NCBI GenBank assembly: GCA_017960905.1 | Contig: JAGCYH010000042.1 | Span: forward strand, 1 to 64,000 | Direction of reading: 5' to 3' | DNA length: 64,000 nucleotides | Source: Bacteroidales bacterium | GTDB lineage: Bacteria > Bacteroidota > Bacteroidia > Bacteroidales > Marinilabiliaceae | Part shown: piece by piece, positions 25,767 to 34,255 of the stretch | How the letters are laid out: each line of letters begins with the position of its first letter | How positions within the stretch are numbered: the first letter of the stretch is position 1 | Made by a program: the position numbers and the translations under genes | Notes under the pieces: model-generated | Told to the model about the DNA's origin: nothing | The model's input: the letters and a program-made list of their open reading frames with translations, nothing else | The model's database searches: none

Positions 25767-26492
25767 ATGTCGTACAAAAACATACCTATAGAGAAGATAT
25801 TATTCCTTGATATAGAGACAATTCCGTGCGAGTCGGGCTATGAGCAGCTCGACGAAGACATGCGAACGCTCTGGGATAAGAAGTCGGCGCAGTTCCGCAT
25901 GCCCGACCAAAGCGGTGCCGACGTTTATGAGCGCGCCGGAATATATGCCGAGTTCGGGCGAATCATCTGTATCTCAGTTGGTTTTATTACGGTTAACGCC
26001 GAAGGCGTTAAGTCGTTTTTCTCTAAGTCGTTTGCAAGTGACGACGAGCGTGAACTGCTCATCGGCTTTTGTGAACTTGTGAACAAAAGTTACTCTACGC
26101 CAGATCGTTACATCTGCGGTCACAACATTAAAGAGTTCGACATGCCTTTCATTGCCCGTCGCATTCTCATCAACGGCCTGCCGTTGCCGTCGATACTCGA
26201 CATCGCCGGCAAAAAGCCATGGGAAGTGTCGTTCCTCGATACGCTTGAATTGTGGAAATTCGGTGATTATAAGAACTATACGTCGCTCAATCTGCTCACG
26301 CACATCTTCGGCATTCCAACGCCGAAGGACGACATTGACGGCAGCCAGGTGGCCTCGGTTTATTACGAGACGCACGATGTGAAGCGCATCTCGGTCTATT
26401 GCGAGAAGGATATCCTCGCCACAGCGCAGGTTTTCCTGCGCTTCAGAGGCGAGTCGCTCATACCACCCGAAAATGTGACGCACAGAGATTAG
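25767..26492 (+). CDS. Predicted 3'-5' exonuclease, PolB-like
   Basis: A 241-residue DEDD-superfamily nuclease resembling the proofreading domain of family B DNA polymerases. Exo motifs are visible: LFLDIETIP near residue 13 (Asp and Glu), GHNIKEFDMPFIARR near 117, and YCEKDILAT near 211. There is no polymerase domain. The substrate is unknown; a repair or RNA role is possible. It is the last gene before the restriction-type island. Confidence 0.8.
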   Translation: MSYKNIPIEKILFLDIETIPCESGYEQLDEDMRTLWDKKSAQFRMPDQSGADVYERAGIYAEFGRIICISVGFITVNAEGVKSFFSKSFASDDERELLIGFCELVNKSYSTPDRYICGHNIKEFDMPFIARRILINGLPLPSILDIAGKKPWEVSFLDTLELWKFGDYKNYTSLNLLTHIFGIPTPKDDIDGSQVASVYYETHDVKRISVYCEKDILATAQVFLRFRGESLIPPENVTHRD

Positions 26493-26686
26493 TGGGAACG
26501 AAGAATTAAAAATTTAAAGTGTAAAATTAAAAATGTGGTGATAAAAAATAGGGATAGAATTTGTTTTTGCACCTCAAATGTCATATAATTGTAGTATTGA
26601 ATTTTAAAACGAAAAGTAACAAGAAACAGAAAAGAGTATTTTAAACTTAACATATTATTAATTAAGCATTTGCTTATTATTCGGTA

Positions 26687-26831
26687 GCGTCTTTAAACCT
26701 CGAAAATTTAAAATGTTGTAACGCGAATAAGTCAAGTAGATGCCTGCGCTTTAGCGCGGGCTTGACTTATCTGTTACAACGGGCAGTTTCGAGGGCCTAA
26801 GACGCGGATATTTCAAGTTCCGCGTTTTTTT
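26687..26831 (+). ncRNA. Structured RNA leader B with terminator (same family as 11221-11370)
   Basis: P1 GCGTCTT/AAGACGC (26687-26693 with 26799-26805), P2 CCTCGAAA/TTTCGAGG (26698-26705 with 26787-26794), P3 GTTGTAAC/GTTACAAC (26715-26722 with 26773-26780), P4 ATAAGTCAAG/CTTGACTTAT with a GC-rich cap. Conserved loops are TAAA opposite GCCT, and ATTTAAAA opposite GGGCAG. The terminator CGCGGA...TCCGCG plus seven Ts (26803-26831) overlaps the 3' strand of P1 by three bases, so P1 and terminator compete slightly. GGGC could also pair with GCCT. It occupies most of the 379-base gap before the restriction-type genes; I see no clear promoter for it. Confidence 0.7.
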
Positions 26832-26871
26832 ATGCCCTTACAGAAAAGCCCGTTAAGCCGGAAGCAGATAA

Positions 26872-27966
26872 GTGAGTGCGCAACACGAAGCGCAGATGAC
26901 AGAGAACCCTGACATTCTTGAGAATGACATTCTCAAGATGTCGCCTTTAATATTGAAAGCTCTGCTCAAAGACCATTCTGTAAGCCATTATTTCAAGGCT
27001 GAGCGGAACATATTTTGGGCTACAAACGACTACGAGTCGTTAGGCTCGGGCTATGGCTATCTCGCTCCCATAATGCCCGAACTCATTACTGGCGAGCGCG
27101 GTACCATTATACAGCCACGTGCCCGTAAGAGTCGCGCTGTGCAGCAGCAACGCGTACAAGATAAGGCCGAAGTGTTCACGCCGGCCTGGATTTGCAACAA
27201 GCAGAACAACCTTATAGATGACGCATGGTTTGGCCGCACTGGCGTTTTCAACACCGAGACCGACGATGCCGACCACCACTCGTGGACTCCAACTACCGAT
27301 AAAATACAATTTCCTGACACACAAGGTCGTACGTGGCAAGACTACGTCTGTGCCCCGCGCCTTGAAGTGGCATGCGGCGAAGCACCGTACATCACAAGCC
27401 GCTACGATGCAACGCTTTGCGACACTGTTATTCCCGTGAAAGACCGCATCGGGTTTTTCGACCGCAAATTGCGCGTTGTGGGCGAGAACACCACAACGTC
27501 CGAAGAGTGGCTTGTCTGGGGCTTCAACGCCCTGCACGCAACATACGGCTTTGAGTGGCAGGGCGACAACCTGTTGCTCGCCCGCGAAGCTGTACTCTAT
27601 TCATTCAAAGAACATTACGAAGACAAATTCAACGAAGAATTAGACGAAAAAAAGCTCGAAAACGCCGCCTACATCATCTCGTGGAATCTGTGGCAGATGG
27701 ACGGAGTGAAGTGTGTGGTGCCGATGTCGTGCGAATGGGTGGCGCCCACGAGCGGCGACTTGTTTAGCGGTGCGATAGTGAGCGCTGAATGTCCGGCTTG
27801 CAACGGAAATTTGAAGAAATCGCATATAGGCATTCCGTGCGAAGTGGTTGAGTGGAAGCGTGTTACGCTTAAAGACCCGAGCCGAACAGGCTCAAAACAA
27901 AAGACTTACATCTTCCCGAAAATGAATGGTTCGGTCAAGAAAACTGATAACAAGCAAAATTCTTAA
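26872..27966 (+). CDS. Restriction-modification subunit M-like protein (methyltransferase half)
   Basis: About 364 residues. The segment KAEVFTPAWICNKQNN resembles motif X of N6-adenine methyltransferases, and LEVACGEAPYITSRYD near residue 167 resembles the SAM-binding motif I (usually D-P-A-C-G-S-G). No NPPY catalytic motif is present; that occurs in the next protein. A CPAC pair lies near the C-terminus. I recall such proteins being annotated as restriction endonuclease subunit M next to helicase/Eco57I-type proteins. The start is either GTG 26872 or ATG 26896; neither is decided. The stop is four bases before the next ATG. Confidence 0.7.
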   Translation: MSAQHEAQMTENPDILENDILKMSPLILKALLKDHSVSHYFKAERNIFWATNDYESLGSGYGYLAPIMPELITGERGTIIQPRARKSRAVQQQRVQDKAEVFTPAWICNKQNNLIDDAWFGRTGVFNTETDDADHHSWTPTTDKIQFPDTQGRTWQDYVCAPRLEVACGEAPYITSRYDATLCDTVIPVKDRIGFFDRKLRVVGENTTTSEEWLVWGFNALHATYGFEWQGDNLLLAREAVLYSFKEHYEDKFNEELDEKKLENAAYIISWNLWQMDGVKCVVPMSCEWVAPTSGDLFSGAIVSAECPACNGNLKKSHIGIPCEVVEWKRVTLKDPSRTGSKQKTYIFPKMNGSVKKTDNKQNS

Positions 27967-27970
27967 TACT

Positions 27971-30900
27971 ATGGAATACACATCAACGTTCAAGAACAGA
28001 GTGATTTACATCTACCGCATCAATTATGCCGACCATGCGGGATGTCTGAAGATTGGTGAGGCGACCTCGCCTGATGGCTTTTATCCGCCTGACAGCAAGG
28101 AACTTAACGATGCTGTGAGAAAACGCATCAATGAGCAGACGCGCACTGCCGGTGTGAAATACGATTTGCTCTACACCGAGCAGACGGCCTACACAAAAGG
28201 CGGTAATATTGTGAGTTTCAACGACAAGCAGGTGCACGAAGTGTTGGAACGTTCGGGCATAAAGAAGAAAAAATTCGACATAGACGGACGTGCCGACGAA
28301 TGGTTTGTATGCGACCTCGAAACTGCCAAAAACGCAATAGCCGCAATAAAAAAAGGTCAGTCGAGCCTCAATCCAAATCAGAAGAGCGTTGGCAAGTCGC
28401 CTATTGTGTTCCGCCCGGAACAGAGAGCGGCTATAGATAAGACAAAGCGTGTGTTCAAGAAGGGCAACAAAATGCTCTGGAACTGCAAGATGCGTATGGG
28501 TAAAACTGTGTCCGCTCTCGGTGTGGCAAAGGAGTTGAAAATGCATCGCACTATAGTCATCACTCACCGCCCGGTGGTCGACGATGCTTGGTTTACCGAT
28601 TTTGGCAATATATTCTATGAGTCTGACACTCAGTGGCTTTATGGCTCTAAAAAACGTGGTGAGGCGAATATCAGAAAGCTAGAAGATTCGGACAAAAATT
28701 ATGTCTATTTTGCTTCTATTCAGGACTTAAGAGGCTCGAAAGTGGCGGGCGGAAAGTTCGATAAAAACGATGATGTGTTCAATACTAACTGGGATATGCT
28801 TGTAATCGACGAAGCCCACGAAGGCACGCAAACCGAGAAAGGTCAGTCGGTGCAGGAATTGCTCATCAAAGAGAATACAAAGGTGATATACCTCTCGGGC
28901 ACACCGTTCAATCTGCTTGTGAGAAAGGAATTTACCGACGAGAACACCTTCACTTGGGATTATGTGATGGAGCAAAAGGAAAAGGTCGAATGGGCGCTTA
29001 AATATCCTGGCAGTTACAATCCTTACGAAGAGTTGCCAAAGTTAAACATACTGACATTCAATTTGGGCGACCTGGCTTTGCAGTATCAGGACGAGGACAA
29101 GGCTTTCAACTTCACTGAGTTTTTCAGGACTGACGATAACGATGAGTTTGTCTACAAGCGTGATGTACAGCGTTTCCTCGATATTATTTCATCGGAGAAA
29201 GGAGATACTCTTTATCCTTTCAGTAGCGTGCAATACCGCGAGTTTTTCCACCATACTTTTTGGATTGTTCCGGGCGTGAAGGCTGGCAAAGCTTTAGCTG
29301 ACATGCTTCGCTATCATCCTGTTTTCGGCAGTTACGACATAGTGAACGTGTGCGGCAACGAAGATGAGGAGACCGATGGTACCGACCCACTTGGCGAGGT
29401 GCGCCGAAAGATTGGCGACCACCCCGAACAAACATATACCATAACACTGTCGTGCGGAAAACTAACCACTGGCGTAACAGTACCGGAATGGACTGCAGTG
29501 CTCTATCTTGCTGGCAGTAAGAACACTTCGCCAGCCGCATATATGCAGACTATTTTCCGCGTGCAGAGTCCGGGACGTATTGAGGGTCGTATGAAAACCG
29601 ACTGCTACGTGTTCGACTTTGCGCCCGACCGCACTCTGAAAGTGGTGGCCGAAACGGCCAAAGTATCGGCCAGTACCACCGAAAGCGATCGCAACGACAA
29701 GCAGATTCTGGGCGATTTTCTAAATTTCTGCCCGATAATATCGTGCGACGGCACTGAAATGAAGCCTTACAGCGTTGATCAGATGATGCAGCAGCTCAAA
29801 CGCGTCTATGTCGACAAGGTTGTAAGCTCTGGTTTCGAAGACGGACATTTGTATAGTGCTAAATTGCTTGACTTGAGTGATATAGAACTTGAGAGTTTTG
29901 CAAATCTGCGTGAGATAGTTGGGCAGACAAAAGCAATGCCTCACCCACAAGAGGTGAAGATAAATGAGCAGGGGTTCGACAAAGAGGACTTTGATAAGGT
30001 GCGCCGCGAAGTAAACAAGCAAGGCAAAAAGCTTACGCAGGAACAACTCGAAGAGTTGGCGCGCTTGCAGCATAAGCGCAAGCAGCGCGACACAGCCGTT
30101 TCGATTCTTCGCGGCATCTCAATACGTATGCCGCTGCTGCTCTATGGCGCGCGGCTCGAAAGCGAAGAAGAGCAGATTACGCTCGACCGCTTTGTGCAAT
30201 TAGTCGACGACCAATCGTGGACGGAGTTTATGCCGCAAGGTGTTACAAAAGAGCTATTTGCCGACTACAAAAAGTATTACGATGAGGACATCTTTGCCGC
30301 TGCCGGACGCGAGATACGTCTGATGGCTTTGGCGGCAGACCGACTGCCCGTTCTGCAACGCGTTCAGCGCATTACAGAGATTTTCAGCGCGTTCCGCAAT
30401 CCCGACAAGGAAACGGTGCTCACACCGTGGCGCGTGGTGAATATGCACCTGAGCGACACTGTAGGCGGCTATTGCTTCTACGACGATTTTGGCGATGGCA
30501 CAAACGCACTGACAGCCGTCGAACCGCATTTTGTTGACCGCGGACTGGTTTCGCAGCGATTGTTTGAAAATGCTAACGTAAAGATTCTTGAAATTAACTC
30601 AAAATCAGGTCTTTACCCACTATATATGGCATATAGCGTGTTTCGTCACCGCTTGCGCATAGCGCAAGAAGCCAAACGCAGTCTTTTCAAGACGATTACA
30701 GCTGACGAGGAAAGACATATATGGAATAAAGTGTTGGAAGAGAATATTTTCGTTATCTGTAAGACCGAAATGGCGCGTAGCATTACGCAGCGTACCCTTG
30801 CTGGCTTCACAAGCGCAAAAGTCAACACCCACGTGTACGACGACCTTCTGAATCAGATAACTAACAAACAATCAGAATTTATCAAACGTCTGCTTTCGGG

Positions 30901-31954
30901 CAGCATTTTTACACAAATCAAAAACAATATGAAATTCGACGCAATAGTTGGCAACCCGCCGTATCAGTTGATGGGCGGTAGTGGAGGTAATAATGATGCC
31001 CCAATATATCAGCATTTTGCAAATATCGCAATGAAACTAACAGCGCATTATTCTTCATTGATTATGCCTTCAAGGTGGTTTGCTGCTGGACGAGAAAATT
31101 TGTTAGGAGATTTCCGTAAAGAAATGCTTAATTGCGGAAGAATAAAAAAATTAATCACTTACGCTAATGGGTCTGATTTGTTTACTAATGTAGAAATCAA
31201 GGGTGGTATTTGCTATTATCTTGATGATGCCCAATATAATGGTAATTGTGAATACACATTAATTCGCGATGGTGTAATACAAACAGTTGATACTGATTTG
31301 AGCGAATTTGATATTTTGATTAGAGAACCAAAGTTGATTAGTATTATCAAAAAGATTAAAGCAATAACAACAAAAGGTACAGTCGATACTATTATGTCTG
31401 CGGATACACCGTTTGGCATTCCTTCAAATCCACGAGATAGCAGTAAGACACCGTTTAAGGTATATGAAACTAGCACAAAAGACCATAATGTTTTGCTATA
31501 TCATATTGAAAATCAAAAACGGAAAGTTGAATATGTTGCAAAGTCTGATATAAAGAAAAATGTAAAGGATGTTGAAAAATATAAGGTTTTTATAACGATA
31601 GCAGGTGGTTCTGGAAATGATGATAAAGTTTTAGGGGTTCCAGAATATGCACCAGCCCATTCTGTATGCTCGCAATCATATATTTATGCAGCGTTCGACA
31701 GCGAAATAGAAGCAAGAAATTATAGAAAATATGTGGTTTCGCGTTTTTTCCGAATTTTGGTGTCAGCAATAAAAATAACACAATCTGCCCCAAGTCGTGT
31801 TTATCGTTTTGTTCCCCTTCAAGATTTTACGGCAAAATCCGACATAGATTGGAGCAAATCGGTAGCGGATATAGACATGCAATTGTATAAGAAATATGGT
31901 CTATCGGCGGAGGAGATTGCTTTTGTGGAGGGAATGATAAAGGAAATGGAATGA
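27971..31954 (+). CDS. GIY-YIG/T5orf172-like nuclease - SF2 helicase - Eco57I-type methylase protein
   Basis: About 1327 residues with four regions. Residues 1-120: a GIY-YIG-superfamily nuclease of the T5orf172/MUG113 type (VIYIYRI, LKIGEAT, a later KQVHEVL and DEWFVCDL with the catalytic Glu). About 140-560: SF2 helicase (NCKMRMGKTVSALGV Walker A, VIDEAHEGTQ, YLSGTPFNL, then RVQSPGR). About 560-970: helical coupling region. About 985-1327: methylase-like part with FDAIVGNPPYQ (motif IV) and a probable target-recognition tail. No SAM-binding motif I is visible in this chain; it seems to sit in the preceding gene. The layout is like type ISP restriction enzymes, which normally use an Mrr-type nuclease. 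The last third is more AT-rich, as expected for exchanged specificity modules. Confidence 0.8.
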   Translation: MEYTSTFKNRVIYIYRINYADHAGCLKIGEATSPDGFYPPDSKELNDAVRKRINEQTRTAGVKYDLLYTEQTAYTKGGNIVSFNDKQVHEVLERSGIKKKKFDIDGRADEWFVCDLETAKNAIAAIKKGQSSLNPNQKSVGKSPIVFRPEQRAAIDKTKRVFKKGNKMLWNCKMRMGKTVSALGVAKELKMHRTIVITHRPVVDDAWFTDFGNIFYESDTQWLYGSKKRGEANIRKLEDSDKNYVYFASIQDLRGSKVAGGKFDKNDDVFNTNWDMLVIDEAHEGTQTEKGQSVQELLIKENTKVIYLSGTPFNLLVRKEFTDENTFTWDYVMEQKEKVEWALKYPGSYNPYEELPKLNILTFNLGDLALQYQDEDKAFNFTEFFRTDDNDEFVYKRDVQRFLDIISSEKGDTLYPFSSVQYREFFHHTFWIVPGVKAGKALADMLRYHPVFGSYDIVNVCGNEDEETDGTDPLGEVRRKIGDHPEQTYTITLSCGKLTTGVTVPEWTAVLYLAGSKNTSPAAYMQTIFRVQSPGRIEGRMKTDCYVFDFAPDRTLKVVAETAKVSASTTESDRNDKQILGDFLNFCPIISCDGTEMKPYSVDQMMQQLKRVYVDKVVSSGFEDGHLYSAKLLDLSDIELESFANLREIVGQTKAMPHPQEVKINEQGFDKEDFDKVRREVNKQGKKLTQEQLEELARLQHKRKQRDTAVSILRGISIRMPLLLYGARLESEEEQITLDRFVQLVDDQSWTEFMPQGVTKELFADYKKYYDEDIFAAAGREIRLMALAADRLPVLQRVQRITEIFSAFRNPDKETVLTPWRVVNMHLSDTVGGYCFYDDFGDGTNALTAVEPHFVDRGLVSQRLFENANVKILEINSKSGLYPLYMAYSVFRHRLRIAQEAKRSLFKTITADEERHIWNKVLEENIFVICKTEMARSITQRTLAGFTSAKVNTHVYDDLLNQITNKQSEFIKRLLSGSIFTQIKNNMKFDAIVGNPPYQLMGGSGGNNDAPIYQHFANIAMKLTAHYSSLIMPSRWFAAGRENLLGDFRKEMLNCGRIKKLITYANGSDLFTNVEIKGGICYYLDDAQYNGNCEYTLIRDGVIQTVDTDLSEFDILIREPKLISIIKKIKAITTKGTVDTIMSADTPFGIPSNPRDSSKTPFKVYETSTKDHNVLLYHIENQKRKVEYVAKSDIKKNVKDVEKYKVFITIAGGSGNDDKVLGVPEYAPAHSVCSQSYIYAAFDSEIEARNYRKYVVSRFFRILVSAIKITQSAPSRVYRFVPLQDFTAKSDIDWSKSVADIDMQLYKKYGLSAEEIAFVEGMIKEME

Positions 31955-31999
31955 GAAGATAGGGATCGTTTGGTTGGAGTTTTTTCGCATTAGCGTTTT

Positions 32000-32052
32000 T
32001 TTCGACATATCAGCAAGTCGACTTGTTGATATGTCGAAATATGCTATCTTTG
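32000..32052 (+). promoter_or_regulatory. 40-bp near-perfect palindrome abutting a -7 box (operator candidate)
   Basis: Arms TTTCGACATATCA (32000-32012) and TGATATGTCGAAA (32027-32039) are perfect; the core CAAGTCGACTTG is itself a palindrome; only one base pair (G/T at 32013/32026) breaks symmetry. TATCTTTG at 32045-32052 is an exact -7 box, so the palindrome covers the -33 region. The ATG follows at 32068, leaving a very short leader. There is no T-tract, which argues against a terminator. Confidence 0.65.
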
Positions 32053-32067
32053 CCGAAAAAACAAACT

Positions 32068-32808
32068 ATGCAAATCTATAGATTAGCTTATTATTGGTTG
32101 GATACGTGGGTGTTGGCTAATGTCATTCAGCTTGCGACACAGGATTTCTGCAAGCGGTACTTGAATCGTTCAAATGACCCATGTGGCCGTCAGTATGACC
32201 AAATGACACAGGCGGCGCGTTCGGTGCCGGCCAATATTGCCGAAGGCGGAGCACGCCATTCGACATCAAAAGAAACGGAAATGAAGCTAACGGATGTGGC
32301 TAGGGCTAGTCTTGCTGAGCTGGGAAATGATTATGTCAATTGGTTGTTAACTCAAGAACAGATTCCGTGGTCGGTTTATTCTGAAGAACATAAAAGAGTA
32401 ACAGCGGTCCAACTTGACAAACCAACATACAAAGATGATGTTCAACATCTTAGTTCCATTCATATTCTTAACCAAAAACGTAAGTTTGATGAATGGTTGA
32501 ATTCCGGTGATTCAATTATTGAAGCTAATTGCCTGATTATTTTATGTCATAGGTTGATAATGATGTTGCGAAAACAAATATCGACTCTTCTGACGACTTT
32601 TCGTGAGGAAGGTGGTTTCACCGAAGGACTGACTGCCGAAAGGCTTGCGCAGCGTACTGCGCAAAATGTACAGGCTGGCGCGCCGGTGTGTCCGAAATGC
32701 GGAAAGCCTATGGTAAAGCGCGTTGCCAAAAAAGGCGTAAACGTCGGAAAGGAGTTTTGGAGCTGTTCTGGCTATCCTGAGTGTAACGGGACTATGAAAA
32801 TTCCATAA
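32068..32808 (+). CDS. Four-helix-bundle protein with topoisomerase-type zinc-ribbon tail
   Basis: About 246 residues. The N-terminal part is a four-helix bundle of the 23S-rRNA-intervening-sequence (IVP/S23) type (YDQMTQAARSVPANIAEGGA). After a linker, the C-terminal 40 residues form a topoisomerase-I-like zinc ribbon (CPKCGKPMVKRV, then FWSCSGYPECNGTMKI). This matches the four-helix-bundle suffix-domain architecture. The function is unknown; the bundle family is small and oligomeric, and the ribbon suggests nucleic-acid binding. The ATG at 32068 follows the -7 box directly; the frame start at 32023 lies within the palindrome and is rejected. It sits directly behind the restriction-type genes but has its own promoter. 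Confidence 0.75.
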   Translation: MQIYRLAYYWLDTWVLANVIQLATQDFCKRYLNRSNDPCGRQYDQMTQAARSVPANIAEGGARHSTSKETEMKLTDVARASLAELGNDYVNWLLTQEQIPWSVYSEEHKRVTAVQLDKPTYKDDVQHLSSIHILNQKRKFDEWLNSGDSIIEANCLIILCHRLIMMLRKQISTLLTTFREEGGFTEGLTAERLAQRTAQNVQAGAPVCPKCGKPMVKRVAKKGVNVGKEFWSCSGYPECNGTMKIP

Positions 32809-32828
32809 TTGCCGGTAATCTTGTTTTT

Positions 32829-33602
32829 TTATCTCTCAATCTTCACAGTTCTCTCGAACCCCAAACCCGTTGGGTATTCGATATCGACGAGCGACAGCCC
32901 ACAGGCTGGCGCCGAAGTCGATGCTTCGCATCGGTCGTGCGAGTCGATGATGGCTTTAAAGCGCTCAATGTCAATCTTATGCCGCCCTACGTCGAAGAGC
33001 GTGCCTACAACGGCACGCACCATATTGCGTAGGAATCGGTTGGCTTTTATCTCAAATCGCCATTCGGTGTCGGACTCTTGCACCCAAACGGCGCGGCTGA
33101 CAATGCATTCGTTGGTTTTGGTGTCGGTGTGCAGTTTGCTGAAACTTGTGAAGTCGGTGGTGGTCAGAAGCAGCTTGGCTGCTTCGTTCATCAGCTCGAA
33201 GTCGGGTTCGAAGTAAGGCCTGTAGCGGTTCCATCGGCTGAAAGGGTTCTTGCGGAACGAAAGCCTGTAATAGTACATGCGGCTTAGCGCTGAGAATCGG
33301 CTATGTAGCTCATCGTCAGTGTGTTGTATTGAAAATACGGCAATCGATTCGGGCAGTACGGCGTTGAGTTTGAAAACCACTTTGTCGCAGTCGGCAATCT
33401 CTTCGCTCACTTCGAAGTGCGCCACAAAGTAGTCGGCATGCACGCCGGTGTCGGTGCGTCCCGCACCGACACAATAAACATCGCGCCGAAGCACTTTGCA
33501 CAGAGCCTCGTTGAGAGTCTGTTGCACCGAGGCTGCGTTGGGTTGCACCTGCCAGCCGTGAAAGTCGGTGCCGTCGTATGCCATTTCGATAAAATACCGC
33601 AC
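32829..33602 (-). CDS. truA: tRNA pseudouridine(38-40) synthase TruA
   Basis: Converts uridines 38-40 in the anticodon arm of tRNAs to pseudouridine. The 257-residue protein has the standard start (RYFIEMAYDGTDFHGWQVQP), the catalytic Asp in GAGRTDTGVHA near residue 52, and the FLRNMVRAVVGTLFDVG block near 194. Length is normal. It converges on the four-helix-bundle gene with 20 bases between them, and shows no sign of being part of the accessory island. Confidence 0.93.
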   Translation of the reverse strand: MRYFIEMAYDGTDFHGWQVQPNAASVQQTLNEALCKVLRRDVYCVGAGRTDTGVHADYFVAHFEVSEEIADCDKVVFKLNAVLPESIAVFSIQHTDDELHSRFSALSRMYYYRLSFRKNPFSRWNRYRPYFEPDFELMNEAAKLLLTTTDFTSFSKLHTDTKTNECIVSRAVWVQESDTEWRFEIKANRFLRNMVRAVVGTLFDVGRHKIDIERFKAIIDSHDRCEASTSAPACGLSLVDIEYPTGLGFERTVKIER

Positions 33603-33637
33603 GGTAGTTTGCTTATAAAAATCTGTTTATCAATAGT

Positions 33638-34144
33638 TTATCTGCTTGTAAAAGTGTTCACCATGAACATTGCCGCCTTGTCGATAGCTTCGTAGTCGGA
33701 GTGTGCCGTCGATTCGATAAGCACATACGAATAGTCTTTGTCGATAATGTAGTATCGACGTTTAAGTTCTTCGTTTTCAACTATTTGAAACATATAAACA
33801 ATGTATCCGTTTTTAGTCAGTGTGCCATCGCCCGACACGTCGGCCTGTGTATTTTGGCATTGCCAAACTATCTGATTTGCAACAACATCCCTGAAAGCGG
33901 CGTGTTCCTCTTTGGTGTATTTCGTCCGTCCGCCGACCACGGCGATACTGTTCACGAAGCCGAGTTTGCCGTTGTCTTTTTCGCTAACGTAATAGAAACG
34001 GCCGTCGGCGGAGTAACCTTTGCTCTCGACAAAATTCTCGGGTATCAGATAACAGCCGAAATCCTTTTCGGCGAAAACATCTTTCGCCGAAATATCATTG
34101 AAAACCAGTAACATAAAAGCCACTGCAAAAATAAGTCTGTTCAT
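33638..34144 (-). CDS. Secreted protein of unknown function
   Basis: 168 residues with a signal peptide (MNRLIFAVAFMLLVFNDISA). The mature part is mixed alpha/beta with a single central repeat-free domain (YVSEKDNGKLGFVNSI, GYIVYMFQIVENEELKRRYY). I recognise no family. A TAGCTTTG -7 box is present on the minus strand at 34173-34166, 22 bases before the start. The gene is probably monocistronic, 35 bases upstream of truA in the same direction; co-transcription with truA is possible. Confidence 0.6.
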   Translation of the reverse strand: MNRLIFAVAFMLLVFNDISAKDVFAEKDFGCYLIPENFVESKGYSADGRFYYVSEKDNGKLGFVNSIAVVGGRTKYTKEEHAAFRDVVANQIVWQCQNTQADVSGDGTLTKNGYIVYMFQIVENEELKRRYYIIDKDYSYVLIESTAHSDYEAIDKAAMFMVNTFTSR

Positions 34145-34226
34145 TTCGGTATCGCTTTTTCAATGCAAAGCTACAAATGTTATTTTAAAAATCGCTTTTT
34201 GTTGTCGGATAATCTGAAAAACTTTA

Positions 34227-34234
34227 TACATTTG
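34227..34234 (+). promoter_or_regulatory. -7 box of dnaX
   Basis: TACATTTG followed by C, 21 bases before the dnaX ATG, an exact TAnnTTTG match. Confidence 0.55.
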
Positions 34235-34255
34235 CTTTTGAAATAAGAGAGCAAA

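Noticed and set aside
24410..25783. 457-codon open frame on the minus strand
   Set aside because: Antisense shadow of mutS2 with low-complexity hydrophobic translation and no start context.
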